Below, piece by piece: positions 62,676 through 64,000 of a stretch of 64,000 bases of DNA. Positions within the stretch are counted from its first letter, which is position 1. Every line of letters begins with the position of its first letter. The notes under the pieces are model-generated. The model had not been told where the DNA came from. It searched no databases and saw only the letters and a list, made by a program, of their open reading frames with translations. Where the stretch lies: positions 62,001-126,000 of the forward strand of contig JAJYDC010000005.1 in NCBI GenBank assembly GCA_021777835.1, given 5' to 3'. Origin of the DNA: Bacteroidota bacterium. GTDB lineage: Bacteria > Bacteroidota > Ignavibacteria > Ignavibacteriales > Ignavibacteriaceae. The position numbers were made by a program, and so were the translations under genes.

Positions 62676-64000
62676 GTGACTAATAAATCGGAATTACTCA
62701 ATGAAAACCCCCACCCTTTTATTGAAATGGCTAAGCTAGCTTATGAAAGAAAAGATTATGTAACAGTATGCGAATGTTTGGAATCACTTATAAAACTTGA
62801 TTCAACCAAACCGGAATATTTTTCCGGATTAGCTACTGCTCAGAAAAAACTAAAAAAGTTTGTTGATGCGGAGATAAATTATTTAAATGCTCTAAAAATT
62901 AAATCCTCATTTTGGGAAGCTTCTTATAATCTTGGATTACTGCTCCAGGAAAGGGGTGAAGTCGAACAGGCGATAAAATTTTACAATGCTGCCATTGAAT
63001 CAAATCCCGCTCTTTATCTTGCATATTATAATCTTGGAAATGCGTACCGGGAAATGGAAATGTTTTCGGATGCTATTTTATATTACTCAAAGGCTATTGA
63101 CGCAAAAAAAGATTTTCCTGATGCTTATTACAACCTCGGCGTAGTTTGCGAGCATTTATTTGATTTTGAAAATGCATTGCAAAATTATGAGTCTGCGTTA
63201 AAATATGAACCTAATCATATATACGCTCATTGGAACAAATCTCTTTTACTTTTGCTTAATGGAGATTACAAAAAAGGCTTTGAAGAATTTGAATGGAGAC
63301 TTTTACGTAATGAATCTGTAAAAAGAAATTTCATCAAACCGAGATTAACTAGTCTTAGGATTACAGGAAAGAAAATTTATATTTATTGCGAACAAGGTTT
63401 GGGGGATACTATTCAGTTTGTTAGATTCCTAAGCGGCTTAAAAAAAATGGGATGTTACTTGATTTTTGAAGTTGATCCTTTGCTGGTAAATTTATTTTCC
63501 GGTCTGAACTTTATTGATAACCTTGTCCCAAGACTTAGTCTTGACGAGCCTATCGTGGATTATGATTATCAAATATCATTATTAAGTTTGCCAAAATTGT
63601 TTGGGACAACAATCGAAAAAATACCTTCCGATACTCCCTATTTGCAAACCGACATAAATAAGATGAAATATTGGAATGATGAATTAGCCGTAAGTTATTT
63701 GAAGGTTGGAATAGCGTGGGCAGGTAATCCAAATCATTCAAGAGATAAAATGCGTTCGGTTTACTTAAATCGTTTTGAAAAATTCACAAGTATAAATTCA
63801 CTGAGATTATTCTCCTTGCAAAAGGGTGAAGCAGCAAAAGAAATTAATGAAGTGAACTTTAATATAAGGGATTTAAGTTCACTTGGAATGAATGATTTTT
63901 CAGACACAGCGGCGGTAATTTCGAATCTTGATTTAGTAATTACTGTGGATACATCGGTCGCGCATCTTGCCGGTGCGCTTGGAAAAGAAACTTGGCTGCT
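62676..64000 (+). CDS. TPR - GT9-like glycosyltransferase (partial, cut by window end)
   Basis: The frame is open from GTG at 62676 to the last base (441 codons). TPRs span about 12-215 (YNLGLLLQERGEVEQAIKFY, YYNLGNAYREMEMFSDAILY). The GT9-like domain begins about 230 (IYIYCEQGLGDTIQFVRFL) and reaches VDTSVAHLAGALGKETW at the window end. It is a paralogue of the middle of the preceding gene. AAGGA lies about 12 bases before the GTG, which is longer than usual; ATG at 62727 is the other choice. The C-terminal part is outside the window. Confidence 0.88.
   Translation, partial: MTNKSELLNENPHPFIEMAKLAYERKDYVTVCECLESLIKLDSTKPEYFSGLATAQKKLKKFVDAEINYLNALKIKSSFWEASYNLGLLLQERGEVEQAIKFYNAAIESNPALYLAYYNLGNAYREMEMFSDAILYYSKAIDAKKDFPDAYYNLGVVCEHLFDFENALQNYESALKYEPNHIYAHWNKSLLLLLNGDYKKGFEEFEWRLLRNESVKRNFIKPRLTSLRITGKKIYIYCEQGLGDTIQFVRFLSGLKKMGCYLIFEVDPLLVNLFSGLNFIDNLVPRLSLDEPIVDYDYQISLLSLPKLFGTTIEKIPSDTPYLQTDINKMKYWNDELAVSYLKVGIAWAGNPNHSRDKMRSVYLNRFEKFTSINSLRLFSLQKGEAAKEINEVNFNIRDLSSLGMNDFSDTAAVISNLDLVITVDTSVAHLAGALGKETWL

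Overview
The window looks like a chromosomal segment of a low-GC member of the Ignavibacteria/Bacteroidota lineage. Evidence: an RCC1-type secreted protein ends in a type IX secretion sorting domain with the YPNPFNPATQI signature (32193-34124); sites of the Bacteroidota form TTTG-N19-TAnnTTTG (45881-45911) and TTGACA-N17-TAATTTTG (31276-31306) lie before rhlE and tRNA-Asn; and the housekeeping genes (uvrB, rnhB, yraN, prfA, rhlE, ywbE) have the sizes and motifs usual for that group. There is one tRNA, no rRNA, no CRISPR array, and no recognisable integrase or transposase.

Layout. 1-8.2 kb is core genome: the end of a PfkB-type sugar kinase, a BamA/TamA-like outer-membrane protein, a UbiA prenyltransferase, rnhB, yraN, an RlpA-like lipoprotein/lytic enzyme, a methyltransferase, a DUF423 membrane protein, uvrB and a tiny four-cysteine protein. 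At 8.6-10.1 kb lies a B12-binding radical SAM protein with a DUF4070-type C-terminus. 10.9-27.8 kb is an accessory defence-type island, all on the plus strand: a 1708-residue DEAD helicase with DUF1998 and a Vsr-like nuclease tail, a SNF2-type helicase, a Fic enzyme, a GIY-YIG nuclease set between palindromic repeats, a 1356-residue adenine methyltransferase, a PLD-fold protein without an HKD motif, and a TcmP / three-Cys (Gp37/Gp68) pair. A cyclic-phosphate receiver protein (cREC) follows on the minus strand. 28.9-35.7 kb holds a TonB-C lipoprotein, a membrane protein, tRNA-Asn, a sugar transferase, the RCC1 protein, a repeat-rich non-coding region and a small membrane protein. 36-41 kb is a signalling cluster (GAF/PAS histidine kinase, NtrC-type regulator, STAS protein, dual-receiver PP2C phosphatase). 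41-48.5 kb holds prfA, a GT87-like enzyme, a TPR/coiled-coil membrane protein, rhlE-ywbE and a MazEF pair. 49.5-64 kb is a glycan assembly cluster of very large TPR-glycosyltransferase-methyltransferase proteins, cut by the window end.

The most unusual signal is in the defence island. Palindromes with the core ATTCCC-N8-GGGAAT flank the GIY-YIG gene and also lie inside the neighbouring methyltransferase gene at three places. There they are translated in all three forward frames (CHSRESGNL, VILAKAGIH, PSFPRKRES) without breaking the gene. A second repeat family is translated in the same gene as VIANGAKQSQ. Each insert falls between conserved blocks. This resembles the in-frame palindromic elements of Rickettsia and suggests a small mobile palindrome tolerated in protein loops, perhaps moved by the adjacent nuclease.

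The helicase-helicase-Fic-methylase-PLD order is DISARM-like. It differs from the textbook set in having a helicase plus DUF1998 plus nuclease fusion, an added Fic gene and a PLD-like member without catalytic residues. All functional assignments come from reading motifs; no database search was possible.
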